Source of the DNA: an uncultured Flavobacteriales bacterium
GTDB taxonomy: Bacteria; Bacteroidota; Bacteroidia; Flavobacteriales; BACL11
Assembly: GCA_905181635.1 (NCBI GenBank)
Contig: CAJIYM010000004.1
Span: 266,264 to 330,263, forward strand
DNA: 64,000 nt
Direction of reading: 5' to 3'
Shown: positions 18,809 to 29,156 of the stretch, piece after piece
Layout of the letters: every line of letters begins with the position of its first letter
Position numbering within the stretch: position 1 is the stretch's first letter
The notes under the pieces: generated by a model
The model's database searches: none
The model's input: only the letters and a program-made list of their open reading frames with translations
Told to the model about the DNA's origin: nothing
Made by a program: the position numbers and the translations under genes

Positions 18809-19633
18809 TTATTTTTCTTCAGTTGTTTTGGTAGCCGATTCAATCTTCTCTTCTGGATTTTTATCTTTTACAGCCTTTTTTTCCAAACTTTCAGCTATTT
18901 TTTTAGCCTTTTCCTTCTTCTCTACTGCCTTTTTATCCTGATCAGCATTTCTTTCTTCTAAACCTTCAGCAATTGCTTTGGTCACAATTGATAAGATGCA
19001 CTCGATTGATTTTGTAGCATCATCATTTCCAGGTATTGGAAAATTAACTTGAGAAGGGTTAGTATTTGTGTCATTTAATGCAAATGAAAGTATACCTAAC
19101 TTATTTGATTCAGCTAAAGCAATGTGCTCTTTATTAGTATCAATAATAAAAACAGCTTCAGGCATTCTTGTCATTTTAACAATAGAGCCTAAGTTAAGAT
19201 CTAGCTTAGCTCTTTGTCTATCAATCTGCAATCTTTCTCTTTTAGATAATGAATCGAATGTACCATTCTCTTTCATTTTATCAATTATTTGCATTTTTTT
19301 GATTGACTTACGAATAGTAGCAAAGTTGGTTAACAAACCACCAGGCCATCTTTCAGTAATATAAGGCATATTCAAAGCTTCAGCAGCTTCAGCAACTAAA
19401 CCTTTAGCTTGTTTTTTAGTTGCAACAAATAAAATCTTTTTTCCCGATAAAGCAATTTGCTTCATTGCAGCAGCTGCGTCTTCCACCATTGCTACAGTTT
19501 TATTCAAATCAATGATATGAATCCCATTCTTCTCCATAAATACATAAGGAGCCATTGCTGGGTTGTACTTTTTCTTAAGGTGTCCAAAGTGTACACCTGA
19601 GTCTAATAATTCTTTGAAATTTGTTCTTGACAT
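18809..19633 (-). CDS. rpsB: 30S ribosomal protein S2
   Basis: A 274-residue S2 with FKELLDSGVHFGHLKKKYNPAM near the start, VATKKQAKGLVAEAA, and TERWPGGLLTNF. The S2 fold ends near residue 225; the last 45-50 residues are a Lys/Glu/Ala-rich tail (KKEKAKKIAESLEKK and following) absent from E. coli S2 (241 residues). An in-frame ATG 27 bases upstream exists, but the chosen ATG gives the family-typical MSRTNFKELL start. The 98-base leader contains hairpins and may carry feedback control. Confidence 0.96.
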   Translation of the reverse strand: MSRTNFKELLDSGVHFGHLKKKYNPAMAPYVFMEKNGIHIIDLNKTVAMVEDAAAAMKQIALSGKKILFVATKKQAKGLVAEAAEALNMPYITERWPGGLLTNFATIRKSIKKMQIIDKMKENGTFDSLSKRERLQIDRQRAKLDLNLGSIVKMTRMPEAVFIIDTNKEHIALAESNKLGILSFALNDTNTNPSQVNFPIPGNDDATKSIECILSIVTKAIAEGLEERNADQDKKAVEKKEKAKKIAESLEKKAVKDKNPEEKIESATKTTEEK

Positions 19634-19693
19634 GTTTACGTTCTTTTTTTCGTTAAGCAACTGCTCGGTAGAAGTTATTCACTTGTCCCAACA

Positions 19694-19708
19694 GTTTAGA
19701 TGCTAAAC
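19694..19708 (-). promoter_or_regulatory. Hairpin in rpsB leader (candidate ribosomal-protein leader)
   Basis: A 6-bp perfect stem with a 3-base loop (GTTTAG-CAT-CTAAAC on the minus strand) in the 98-base gap between rpsI and rpsB. The rest of the gap holds a second short AGCA/TGCT pairing near 19658-19669. No TAnnTTTG is found here, so rpsB is probably co-transcribed with rplM-rpsI. Proposed as a leader only from position and structure. Confidence 0.35.
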
Positions 19709-19731
19709 ATTTATTAATAAATTGATTGATT

Positions 19732-20118
19732 CTATCTTTTAACCCACTGGAATTTCTTCCTTGCTTTTTTCTGACCAGGTTTTTTACGCTCAACAACTCT
19801 AGCATCTCTTGTAAGCATTCCTTCTGGCTTTAATGTAATTCTATTTTCAGGATCTAATTTACAAAGCGCTCTTGAAATTGCTAAACGAATAGCTTCAGAT
19901 TGCCCAGTGGTACCGCCTCCATTTACATTTGCCTTTACATCAAACTTACCTACAAGGTCAGCAATATTAAATGGTTGTTCTAACTTAAATTGCATAGTAT
20001 CAACAGGAAAATACTCTTTAAAGTCTTTACCGTTTACAGTAATATTTCCTTTTCCTTTTGACATGTAGATTCTAGCAACAGATGCTTTTCTTCTACCAAT
20101 TGTGTGAATTGTATCCAT
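19732..20118 (-). CDS. rpsI: 30S ribosomal protein S9
   Basis: A 128-residue S9. It has [24 protein letters not shown] at the N-terminus and [21 protein letters not shown] in the middle. The basic C-terminus [14 protein letters not shown] is the tail that reaches the P-site tRNA; the family usually ends in KR, as here. It lies 2 bases after rplM, the universal rplM-rpsI pair. Confidence 0.98.
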   Translation of the reverse strand: MDTIHTIGRRKASVARIYMSKGKGNITVNGKDFKEYFPVDTMQFKLEQPFNIADLVGKFDVKANVNGGGTTGQSEAIRLAISRALCKLDPENRITLKPEGMLTRDARVVERKKPGQKKARKKFQWVKR

Positions 20119-20120
20119 GA

Positions 20121-20576
20121 TTATTTTAAGTCGTTTAAATTAAGAGTTGTTGGTTTCTGAGCTTCTTGCTCGTGCTCAGTACCAGCGTAAATATAACAGT
20201 TTTTTAAGATAGCTGCTCCTAATTTGTTTTTAGGTAACATACCTTTAACTGCATGTTTAACAACTGACGTTTCGTCTTTTGCTAACATTGCACTAGGTGA
20301 AATTCTTTTTTGTCCACCAGGATAACCTGTATGTGAAAAGATTCTTCTGTCTTCCATTTTATTCCCTGTCATTACGATTTTTCCTGCGTTAATTACGATA
20401 ACGTAATCACCACAATCCGCATGAGGAGTAAAATTTGTTTTGTATTTTCCCCTTAGAATTTTAGCAATTTTTGATGCCATTCTTCCAAGAACCTGTCCTT
20501 CAGCATCAACAACAAACCATACTTTGTTTGCTGTTTCTTTATTTGCTGATAATGTTTTGTAACTTAATGTATCCAC
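20121..20576 (-). CDS. rplM: 50S ribosomal protein L13
   Basis: A 151-residue L13 with [43 protein letters not shown] and FSHTGYPGG. The start codon is GTG (complement of CAC at 20574-20576), giving [12 protein letters not shown] after the initiator. No ATG lies nearby that would keep the conserved N-terminus. It heads the rplM-rpsI-rpsB-tsf run. Its 5' leader is about 35 bases from the -7 element at 20615-20622. Confidence 0.97.
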   Translation of the reverse strand: MDTLSYKTLSANKETANKVWFVVDAEGQVLGRMASKIAKILRGKYKTNFTPHADCGDYVIVINAGKIVMTGNKMEDRRIFSHTGYPGGQKRISPSAMLAKDETSVVKHAVKGMLPKNKLGAAILKNCYIYAGTEHEQEAQKPTTLNLNDLK

Positions 20577-20614
20577 TGTATATATGTTTATTTAGTCCTC
20601 TATAAAAAGGGTTG

Positions 20615-20622
20615 CAAAATTA
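20615..20622 (-). promoter_or_regulatory. -7 element TAATTTTG for rplM operon
   Basis: Matches TAnnTTTG on the minus strand, 38 bases before the GTG start of rplM. This leaves a leader of roughly 35 bases that includes a small inverted repeat (CCC...GGG). Confidence 0.6.
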
Positions 20623-20673
20623 CACTTTTTTACTATTCTGCAAAGTATTATTAACTATTATTGCTTATAACAT

Positions 20674-21861
20674 TTATATAACTCCTAATTCCTTTCCAAT
20701 TTTAGTAAAAGCTGCTATGGCTTTTTCTAAGTTTTCTTTACTGTGTGCAGCAGAAATTTGAACTCTAATTCTTGCTTGATCTTTAGGGACAACTGGGAAG
20801 AAAAATCCAATTACATAAATTCCTTCCGCCAATAGTTTGTCTGACATTACTTGTGAAAGCTTTGCGTCATATAGCATTACTGGTATAATCGCATGCACAC
20901 CTTCCTTTATATCAAATCCAGCTTTAGTCATTTCTTTTCTAAAATAACTTGTGTTTTCCTCTAACTGATCACGCAAATGAGTAGTCTTACTTAATAAATC
21001 AATAACCTTATCAGCCGCTCCGACAATTGATGGCGCCAAAGAATTAGAAAACAAATAAGGGCGTGATCTTTGTCGTAAAATATCAATTACCTCCTTTTTT
21101 CCTGAAGTGAAACCACCCATAGCCCCACCTAATGCTTTTCCTAAAGTTGAAGTAATAATATCAACTCTACCCATAACGCCACAGTGTTCGTGAGTACCTC
21201 TACCTGTCTTACCCACAAAACCTGTAGAATGACAATCATCCACCATTACTAAAGCATCGTATTTTTCGGCCAAATCACATATTTTATCCAATTGCGCCAA
21301 ATAACCATCCATAGAAAATACACCATCCGTAACAATTATTCTATTTCTTTGATCTTGTGCTTTAATCAGTTGCACTTCCAAATCAGCCATATCATTATTT
21401 GCATATCGGTAACGAGCAGCCTTACATAAACGCACCCCATCAATAATAGAAGCATGATTTAAAGAATCGGAGATAATAGCATCTTCCTTTCCAAATAATG
21501 GCTCAAAAAGACCACCATTAGCATCAAAAGCTGCAGCATACAATATAGTGTCCTCCATTCCTAAAAATTCAGAAATCTTTTTCTCTAAATTTTTATGAAT
21601 ATCTTGTGTTCCACAAATAAAACGAACAGATGACATTCCAAAACCATGCGTATCCAAAGCATCCTTGGCTGCTTGAATTACATCAGGATGAGATGACAAT
21701 CCTAAATAATTGTTTGCGCAAAAATTCAATACTTCTTCACCAGTGCTTACACGAATGCATGCTCCTTGAGGATTGGTAATTATTCTTTCTTTTTTATACA
21801 AACCAGCCTCTTTAATATTTGCTAATTCATCTTGTAACTGCTTTTGGAATTTTCCTAACAT
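20674..21861 (-). CDS. kbl: 2-amino-3-ketobutyrate CoA ligase (glycine C-acetyltransferase)
   Basis: A 395-residue PLP enzyme of the alpha-oxoamine synthase family. It closely follows E. coli Kbl: [52 protein letters not shown], and the PLP-lysine segment [12 protein letters not shown] (Lys at about 245). It splits 2-amino-3-ketobutyrate with CoA into glycine and acetyl-CoA in threonine breakdown. No tdh is adjacent. I use the ATG at 21861; an upstream ATG at 21891 would sit inside the promoter. Serine palmitoyltransferase is related, but the match to Kbl is much closer. Confidence 0.93.
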   Translation of the reverse strand: MLGKFQKQLQDELANIKEAGLYKKERIITNPQGACIRVSTGEEVLNFCANNYLGLSSHPDVIQAAKDALDTHGFGMSSVRFICGTQDIHKNLEKKISEFLGMEDTILYAAAFDANGGLFEPLFGKEDAIISDSLNHASIIDGVRLCKAARYRYANNDMADLEVQLIKAQDQRNRIIVTDGVFSMDGYLAQLDKICDLAEKYDALVMVDDCHSTGFVGKTGRGTHEHCGVMGRVDIITSTLGKALGGAMGGFTSGKKEVIDILRQRSRPYLFSNSLAPSIVGAADKVIDLLSKTTHLRDQLEENTSYFRKEMTKAGFDIKEGVHAIIPVMLYDAKLSQVMSDKLLAEGIYVIGFFFPVVPKDQARIRVQISAAHSKENLEKAIAAFTKIGKELGVI

Positions 21862-21880
21862 AATTTTATTTTTGGGAGAG

Positions 21881-21888
21881 CAAAAGTA
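21881..21888 (-). promoter_or_regulatory. -7 element TACTTTTG for kbl
   Basis: Matches TAnnTTTG on the minus strand, 19 bases before the kbl ATG and just beyond the gdhA terminator. It decides against the longer kbl start. Confidence 0.6.
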
Positions 21889-21891
21889 CAC

Positions 21892-21914
21892 AAAAAAGGA
21901 GGCAAAAGCCTCCC
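21892..21914 (-). terminator. Terminator after gdhA
   Basis: A compact GGAGGC-AAAA-GCCTCC hairpin followed on the minus strand by a T-run, 29 bases beyond the gdhA stop. It lies 4 bases from the kbl -7 element. Confidence 0.85.
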
Positions 21915-21942
21915 TTAATATTCTGTTATTATAATGTAACTA

Positions 21943-23304
<1,362 letters not shown>

Positions 23305-23321
23305 TTAAACTTAAATTTTGG

Positions 23322-23329
23322 CAAATGTA
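23322..23329 (-). promoter_or_regulatory. -7 element TACATTTG for gdhA
   Basis: Matches TAnnTTTG on the minus strand, 41 bases before the gdhA ATG. Confidence 0.5.
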
Positions 23330-23563
23330 GAATATTTTAATAAAGCGCAAAAAAATTACATACTCTTCTTATAAAATTTCTAGTGGGTGAAATAATTGCT
23401 ATACTTAAATACCGTCTTCAAAATCACTTTATACATTTTGAAAACTCCAGTTTAAATATTCATTAAATGCATGAATATGAATTTTTTTATCAGAGAAAAC
23501 CCCCAGTTAATGAGAGTGTAATTGATATTTCTTTTTATTTTTTATTAAACTCATTCGATTTTC

Positions 23564-23571
23564 TATATTTG
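23564..23571 (+). promoter_or_regulatory. -7 element TATATTTG for TonB receptor operon
   Basis: Matches TAnnTTTG, 28 bases before the ATG at 23600. Confidence 0.5.
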
Positions 23572-23599
23572 TCATGTTAAATATTAATTCAGTAAATAC

Positions 23600-25963
23600 A
23601 TGAGAAGAATCTTTACGCTAGTTATTATTACTCTTTGTAATTCAACACTCTACAGCCAAATCATAATTGGTACAATAACCGACTTAGCCAACAATGAAAA
23701 ATTAATTGGCGTCAATATTATCCTTGAAAATGGAGGAGGAACTTCTACTGATATATTTGGAAAATACACCTTAAATACTAATGAAGGGACGCAAAAATTA
23801 ACTTTCAAATACATAGGCTATCAAGATATTGTTAAAGAAATTTCTTTAGCCAAAGATGAAAATAAAATAATCAATATTGCTTTAGAAAGCTCATCAGAAC
23901 AATTAAGTACAGTAGTTATTTCTGCTGGAAGGTTTGAGCAGAAAATTGAGGAGATTACGGTTTCCATGGAGGTAATAAAGCCCAGACTTATTGAAAACAA
24001 AAATACAACCCAAATAGAAACAGTTATGGATCAAATTCCTGGCGTTAATATTACTGATGGACAAGCAAATATTAGAGGAGGAAGTGGCTGGAGTTTTGGC
24101 GCAGGAACAAGAGTATTAGTTATGGTGGATGACATGCCTTTAATTTCTGGTGATGCAGGACAAGTACAATGGAGTTTAATCGCAACCGAAAATATTAATC
24201 AAGTAGAAGTTATAAAGGGCGCTTCTTCTGCACTTTATGGTTCATCAGCCTTAAATGGAGTTATCAATGTACGCACAGCATTCCCAAGCCAAAAAGATAT
24301 TGATAAAAATAAATTACCAGGATTTACAAAAGTAAATATGCATTTTGGATTAATTGACAAGGCAGAACGTGAAATATTGAATTGGAATGGAGAAAAAAGA
24401 AGGGCATTTAAAGGAATTGAGTTCTTACAAGCAATGAAGTTTGACAACCTAGATTTATCTCTTGGAGGAAATATTTTTAAAGATGATGGTTATAGGCAAG
24501 ATGAAATAACAGATAGGAAAAGGTTCAATATTAACTCCACTTACAAAAGTAAAAAAACTGAGGGTCTTTCATATGGCTTAAATGCTAATTTCTTATTTCA
24601 AACAACAGGATCTGCAATAGTTTGGGACGGATTAGACAGGGCTTATATCCCACTTGATAATGAAATTACAACTACTAGTGGAGATACTTATAATATTGAC
24701 CCTTTTATCATATATTTAAATGGAAATAACCGACACTCATTGAAGACAAGATACCTGAAGGTTATAAACGATAATAGTACAAAAGAGGATGATGTAGGGC
24801 AAGACAATCAGGCTGAGAGTTATTATTCAGACTACAAATGGCAAAAAAATATAGAAAGATATAATTTACGAATTACTAGCGGAATAACAAATGAAATAGT
24901 ATATGCTAATTCAGATTTATTTAATGGAAAAAATTACAAAACAAATAATTCCCTTTACACACAATTAGATAAAAAATGGAATCGATTAAATGCTTCATTA
25001 GGAGCTAGATACGAAAGCTTTTCTTTACATTCAGATGAAAAGCACTTTATTAATGGAGATTCTATTAATGATTTTTCAGCTGGAAAACCAGTTTTCAGAA
25101 CAGGCATTAATTACCAAGCAGCTGAAGCTACATATTTAAGAGCATCATGGGGGCAGGGCTATCGCTTTCCATCAATGGCAGAACTATTTATTTCTACAAA
25201 TACATCTGGATTAGAAATTTATCCTAACCCAGAGTTAAAGCCAGAAAGTGGTTGGAGTAGCGAAATTGCAATTAAGCAAGGAGTTAAATTAGGAAAATGG
25301 ATTGGGTATATTGATGTTGCTGCATTTATTCAGCAATATGATGACATGATGGAGTTCTCTTTTGGGCAATGGGGAGGTCCTGAAAAACCAGATGGTGGCT
25401 TGGGCTTTAAGTCAATAAATGTAGGAAAAACACAAATTAGTGGACTAGAAATAAGTGTAAATGGGCAAGGGAGAATAAAACCTAATTTAAGTATAAACGT
25501 AATAGCCGGTTATACCTATATGAATCCTATTGCCTTAGATTTAGATTATGTATATACTGAATCAAGTAACGGTTACGAACTAACTTACAGAAATACTAGC
25601 TCAGATTCTACTATGCTAAAATATCGCTATAAACACATTGCCAAAGCTGATATTGAAGTTGTATACAAAGATATTTCAATAGGAGGAAGTATGCGATACA
25701 ATAGTTTTATGAAAAATATTGATAAGATATTCACTCTAATTGGAGGAGATGGTGAAGGTGCGCAAATCCCAGGAATCAATTCTGCTAGAGAGAAGTTCAA
25801 AGATGGCGATTTTATTGTTGACTTAAGGGCTGGATATCAAATAACTAAAGCAGCAAGAATAGGCTTTATCGTAAATAATATGTTCAATCGAGAATATATG
25901 ACAAGACCAGCTACTATGATGTCACCTAGAACTTTTGCCATGCAATTAGCATTAAAAATATAA
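23600..25963 (+). CDS. TonB-dependent receptor with carboxypeptidase-like N-terminal domain
   Basis: A 787-residue outer-membrane receptor. It has a signal peptide (1-19, ending STLYSQ), a carboxypeptidase-D regulatory-like domain (about 20-95, GTITDLANNEKLIGVNI), a plug (about 115-240, ending GSSALYGSSALNGVINV) and a 22-strand-type barrel to the C-terminus. The end, FAMQLALKI, is strand-like. It imports an unknown large or scarce ligand using TonB energy. KdsB is coupled to its stop (TAATG), which is a positional rather than functional link. No SusD-like partner is present. Confidence 0.92.
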   Translation: MRRIFTLVIITLCNSTLYSQIIIGTITDLANNEKLIGVNIILENGGGTSTDIFGKYTLNTNEGTQKLTFKYIGYQDIVKEISLAKDENKIINIALESSSEQLSTVVISAGRFEQKIEEITVSMEVIKPRLIENKNTTQIETVMDQIPGVNITDGQANIRGGSGWSFGAGTRVLVMVDDMPLISGDAGQVQWSLIATENINQVEVIKGASSALYGSSALNGVINVRTAFPSQKDIDKNKLPGFTKVNMHFGLIDKAEREILNWNGEKRRAFKGIEFLQAMKFDNLDLSLGGNIFKDDGYRQDEITDRKRFNINSTYKSKKTEGLSYGLNANFLFQTTGSAIVWDGLDRAYIPLDNEITTTSGDTYNIDPFIIYLNGNNRHSLKTRYLKVINDNSTKEDDVGQDNQAESYYSDYKWQKNIERYNLRITSGITNEIVYANSDLFNGKNYKTNNSLYTQLDKKWNRLNASLGARYESFSLHSDEKHFINGDSINDFSAGKPVFRTGINYQAAEATYLRASWGQGYRFPSMAELFISTNTSGLEIYPNPELKPESGWSSEIAIKQGVKLGKWIGYIDVAAFIQQYDDMMEFSFGQWGGPEKPDGGLGFKSINVGKTQISGLEISVNGQGRIKPNLSINVIAGYTYMNPIALDLDYVYTESSNGYELTYRNTSSDSTMLKYRYKHIAKADIEVVYKDISIGGSMRYNSFMKNIDKIFTLIGGDGEGAQIPGINSAREKFKDGDFIVDLRAGYQITKAARIGFIVNNMFNREYMTRPATMMSPRTFAMQLALKI

Positions 25964-26676
25964 TGAAAATAATTGGAATCATACCATCTAGATTTGGATC
26001 AAGCCGTTTTCCTGGAAAACCCTTATCAGATATTTTAGGTAAAAGTATGATTCAGAGAGTTTATGAACAATGTAAAAAAGCATCTTCTCTTTCCAAGGTG
26101 ATAGTTGCTACTGATGATGAAAAAATTTTCAATCATGTTGTAGATTTTGGCGGTCAAGTAATGATGACTTCAGAATCTCATCTTTCAGGTACAGACAGGT
26201 GTAATGAAGTAATACAATCTTTGGACGAAAAATACGATATCGCCATAAATATACAAGGAGATGAACCATATATTAATCCTGAGCAAATTAACCAAGTAGC
26301 TTCATTATTTTCTTCAAAAGAGGTTAGCATTGCTACTTTAGCTAAAAAGATTGAAGATCAAAATATAGTAACTGATATAAATAGCCCAAAAGTAATTTTT
26401 GATGAAAAAGGAATAGCTCTCAATTTTTGCAGGATAGTCACCAATCCAAGTGAAGTAAAAACTTATTTCAAACACATAGGAATCTATGCTTACCTAACCG
26501 AAACTCTAGCTGAAATTTGCAAATTACCTTCATCAAAAAATGAACTTAAGTATCGTTTAGAGCAGCTTCGTTGGCTTGATAATAAGTACTTGATTAAAGT
26601 AGGGATTACTACATGTGAGGGTATATCGGTAGACACACCTGAGGATATTGAAAAAATTAAAGCTCAAATGGGATAA
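25963..26676 (+). CDS. kdsB: 3-deoxy-manno-octulosonate (KDO) cytidylyltransferase
   Basis: A 237-residue CMP-KDO synthetase with IPSRFGSSRFPGKPLSDI at the N-terminus, VIVATDDEKI, and the NIQGDEPYINPEQI motif. It activates KDO for the inner core of LPS, so the cell has KDO-containing LPS. Its ATG overlaps the stop of the TonB receptor gene. Length is normal for the family (E. coli 248). Confidence 0.96.
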   Translation: MKIIGIIPSRFGSSRFPGKPLSDILGKSMIQRVYEQCKKASSLSKVIVATDDEKIFNHVVDFGGQVMMTSESHLSGTDRCNEVIQSLDEKYDIAINIQGDEPYINPEQINQVASLFSSKEVSIATLAKKIEDQNIVTDINSPKVIFDEKGIALNFCRIVTNPSEVKTYFKHIGIYAYLTETLAEICKLPSSKNELKYRLEQLRWLDNKYLIKVGITTCEGISVDTPEDIEKIKAQMG

Positions 26677-26682
26677 ATTCCT

Positions 26683-26690
26683 TAATTTTG
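26683..26690 (+). promoter_or_regulatory. -7 element TAATTTTG, 5 bases before the HU-SPOR gene
   Basis: Matches TAnnTTTG and ends 5 bases before the ATG at 26696, implying a near-leaderless transcript. Confidence 0.5.
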
Positions 26691-26695
26691 TACTT

Positions 26696-27646
26696 ATGAA
26701 AAGAACGATTGAACATTATATTTCAGAACTCTTATTTTTACATGATTGTGTAATTATTCCTAATTTTGGAGGATTTGTAGGTAACGATCAATCTGCAAAA
26801 CTCAATAAGATAACAGGAGTATTAAGCCCTCCATCAAAACAAATTCTTTTTAATGCTAGCCTAAAAACGAATGATGGTTTACTCATTACTCATATTTCTA
26901 ATCAAGAAGAAATTACGCAAGAAGTAGCTAAAAATGAGGTAGAAAACTATGCTACAAAAATTATTAAGAAACTAACAGAATCCAAAGTTTTAAGATTAGA
27001 TAAGATTGGATTACTCTCTCTTGGGAAAGAAGGAAATATCATTTTTTTACAAGATAACATTAATAATTATAGTTTAGATTCTTTCGGAATGAAAGCAACC
27101 TACAACAAAGCAATTGTAAGGGAGGCTATTTCTGAAGAAAAGATATCTTCTACCATTAAAAATATTCGTACACAAAGTAATAATCCAAAAGTATTCTTAA
27201 GGGCAGCTGCAGTAATTATTCCCCTGATTGCCCTATCTTATGTTAGCATTACTCAACAAGATAAAATCAATAACTTATATACTCAAATGGCCAGCTTAAA
27301 TCCATTTGAGAATAGTATAATCACTGAACCAATGACAAAAGTGATTCCTGATATTAAAATTGAAGTTCAACTAACGCCAACAGTAGAAGTTATTGAAGAA
27401 GAAGTTGTGCCAATTATAACACTACAGAAAACCACATATTATATTATCGCAGGTGCTTTTGCTGAGAAAAAAAATGCAGATAAAATGCTTGAAAAATTAA
27501 AGAAGTGGAATTACAATACTAAGCTTGTTCCAGGAGGAAGTTTATTACGTGTAAGTTACAATTCCTTTACAAATAAAACAGAGGCTCTTATCGCATTACA
27601 CGAGATAAAACAAGAAAATTCAGATGCTTGGCTACTTACTCAATAA
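26696..27646 (+). CDS. HU-CCDC81-like / transmembrane / SPOR domain protein
   Basis: A 316-residue protein. The N-terminal half (about 1-125) matches the paired HU-like modules found in Bacteroidota SPOR proteins (HYISELLFLHDCVIIPNFGGFVGN...LFNASLKTNDGLL). One TM helix follows (about 170-188, AAAVIIPLIALSYVSI), then a linker and a C-terminal SPOR domain (about 238-316, YYIIAGAFAEKKNADKML). SPOR domains bind denuded peptidoglycan at the division septum. The HU part faces the cytoplasm and the SPOR part the periplasm. The ATG at 26696 is preferred over one at 26648 inside kdsB. Function beyond cell-wall binding is unproven. Confidence 0.85.
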   Translation: MKRTIEHYISELLFLHDCVIIPNFGGFVGNDQSAKLNKITGVLSPPSKQILFNASLKTNDGLLITHISNQEEITQEVAKNEVENYATKIIKKLTESKVLRLDKIGLLSLGKEGNIIFLQDNINNYSLDSFGMKATYNKAIVREAISEEKISSTIKNIRTQSNNPKVFLRAAAVIIPLIALSYVSITQQDKINNLYTQMASLNPFENSIITEPMTKVIPDIKIEVQLTPTVEVIEEEVVPIITLQKTTYYIIAGAFAEKKNADKMLEKLKKWNYNTKLVPGGSLLRVSYNSFTNKTEALIALHEIKQENSDAWLLTQ

Positions 27647-27652
27647 CATATT

Positions 27653-28162
27653 ATGAAATCTAAAAGAGCACAAGAATCATTATCAATTACTACTGAAATA
27701 GTATTACCTAATGATACAAATAACTTGAATAACCTCATGGGTGGTCGATTATTGCATTGGATGGATATTGCTACAGCTATTGCAGCACATAGACATTGTG
27801 GAAGAATAGTTGTTACAGCAGCCGTAAATAATGTATCCTTTACTAAGGCAATTCCTGCAGGAAGTATTGTAACATTAGAAGCTAAAGTAACACGTGCATT
27901 CACCTCCTCAATGGAAGTAATTGTTGATGTATGGATGGAAAATAATCAGCACAAAGGAAAGGTTAAATGCAATGAAGCCATTTATACTTTTGTAGCTGTT
28001 GATCAGCTAGGAAACCCTATTGATGTACCAGGATTAATTGCAGAAACAGAAGAAGAAAAAAGTCGTTTCACAGCTGCACTTAGAAGAAGGCAATTATCTT
28101 TAGTTATTTCTGGAAGAATGAAGCCAAATGAAGCAACTGAGCTTAAAGCTCTATTTAATTAG
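27653..28162 (+). CDS. Acyl-CoA thioesterase (hotdog fold, YciA/BACH-like)
   Basis: A 169-residue hotdog protein with VLPNDTNNLNNLMGGRLLHWMDIATAIAAHRH, the typical N-terminal helix and catalytic Asn/Asp region of YciA/BACH thioesterases. It continues VTAAVNNVSFTKAIPAGSIV. These enzymes hydrolyse acyl-CoA to free acid and CoA. The gene lies 6 bases after the HU-SPOR gene and its last 12 bases overlap the convergent GT9 gene. Preferred acyl chain is unknown. Confidence 0.88.
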   Translation: MKSKRAQESLSITTEIVLPNDTNNLNNLMGGRLLHWMDIATAIAAHRHCGRIVVTAAVNNVSFTKAIPAGSIVTLEAKVTRAFTSSMEVIVDVWMENNQHKGKVKCNEAIYTFVAVDQLGNPIDVPGLIAETEEEKSRFTAALRRRQLSLVISGRMKPNEATELKALFN

Positions 28163-29119
28163 CCTAGTAATTGCTTTATAAATGGTTGTATGATCAATAT
28201 CTTTAATGCAACCTTTTGATTGAAATCTGCAATATTGACCATGCTTAGAGCATGGTTTTTTAGAAAGTTCTATAATTATATTTTCTGAATTTTTATTTGG
28301 CATATATGCTGAAAACCCCAAAGATGGTTTTGTGCAACCCCAAAAAGAAATAATCGGACTATCAAATGCAGATGCAATATGCATCATTCCAGTATCATTA
28401 GTTAAAAATAATCTGCTTTTTTTAATTAAAAATGCAGATTCTTCAATAGAAATTTCCCCGCAAAAACTATGAACCTTTTTTGACATAGTATTCTTAATTA
28501 TTTCAGCAGCCATTTTCTTTTCATCAGATCCACCTATCAATACAACATCTGTACTAAGTTTATTTATAACATTTGAAATTTGCTTGACAGATAATTTCTT
28601 TGCTTCATAAGTACCTCCTATACACCAAGAAATATAATCTTTATCTGTTTCTAATTTAATTTTTGACACATTACTTAGCGTATAATCTATTCCTTTATTA
28701 TCATTATATACTTTCAAACTCTCTACTGTTTTAAAGTATCTGTCAACAATATGATTATTTAACAAATTTACCCCAAAATATATTAGAATATATCTCTTAA
28801 TATTTTCCTTTGAAACAACAAATGATTTAATTTTTAATCCTAAACGTATTTTAAATGATCGAAAATTATTTTGAAGATCAATAATTATATCATATTCTAT
28901 ATCTTTTAAAAAAGTAATTGTGTCATTAGACTTATCTTTAAGCAAATAAATATCATGAATGTTTGGATTTGATTGAAGAAGGTTTTGATATTTTCTATTT
29001 GTTAAAAAGTCAATATCACAATTTAGTTGTGACTTTAGAGACCTAAGTATAGGGGTAGTTAAAATTATATCACCTATAGAGCTAAATCTTATAACTAATA
29101 TTTTAAGTTTCTTAGACAC
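28151..29119 (-). CDS. Glycosyltransferase family 9 (heptosyltransferase-like)
   Basis: A 322-residue GT-B enzyme with the GT9 N-terminus KILVIRFSSIGDIILTTPILRSLK and the donor-site segment LIKKSRLFLTNDTGMMHIASAFDSPIISFWG. Family members add heptose or related sugars to the LPS core, consistent with kdsB nearby. The start is GTG (complement of CAC at 29117-29119); no ATG precedes the conserved N-terminus. Its promoter leaves only about four bases before the start codon. The coding region is more A+T-rich than its neighbours by eye, common for LPS genes. Confidence 0.88.
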   Translation of the reverse strand: MSKKLKILVIRFSSIGDIILTTPILRSLKSQLNCDIDFLTNRKYQNLLQSNPNIHDIYLLKDKSNDTITFLKDIEYDIIIDLQNNFRSFKIRLGLKIKSFVVSKENIKRYILIYFGVNLLNNHIVDRYFKTVESLKVYNDNKGIDYTLSNVSKIKLETDKDYISWCIGGTYEAKKLSVKQISNVINKLSTDVVLIGGSDEKKMAAEIIKNTMSKKVHSFCGEISIEESAFLIKKSRLFLTNDTGMMHIASAFDSPIISFWGCTKPSLGFSAYMPNKNSENIIIELSKKPCSKHGQYCRFQSKGCIKDIDHTTIYKAITRLIK

Positions 29120-29123
29120 TCCA

Positions 29124-29131
29124 CAAAATTA
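29124..29131 (-). promoter_or_regulatory. -7 element TAATTTTG, 4 bases before GT9 GTG
   Basis: Matches TAnnTTTG on the minus strand; the start codon lies 4 bases downstream. Confidence 0.5.
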
Positions 29132-29143
29132 TATAAATTATCC

Positions 29144-29151
29144 TAATTTTG
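29144..29151 (+). promoter_or_regulatory. -7 element TAATTTTG, 5 bases before tatD
   Basis: Matches TAnnTTTG and ends 5 bases before the tatD ATG. It is back-to-back with the GT9 promoter, 12 bases apart. Confidence 0.5.
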
Positions 29152-29156
29152 CACTC

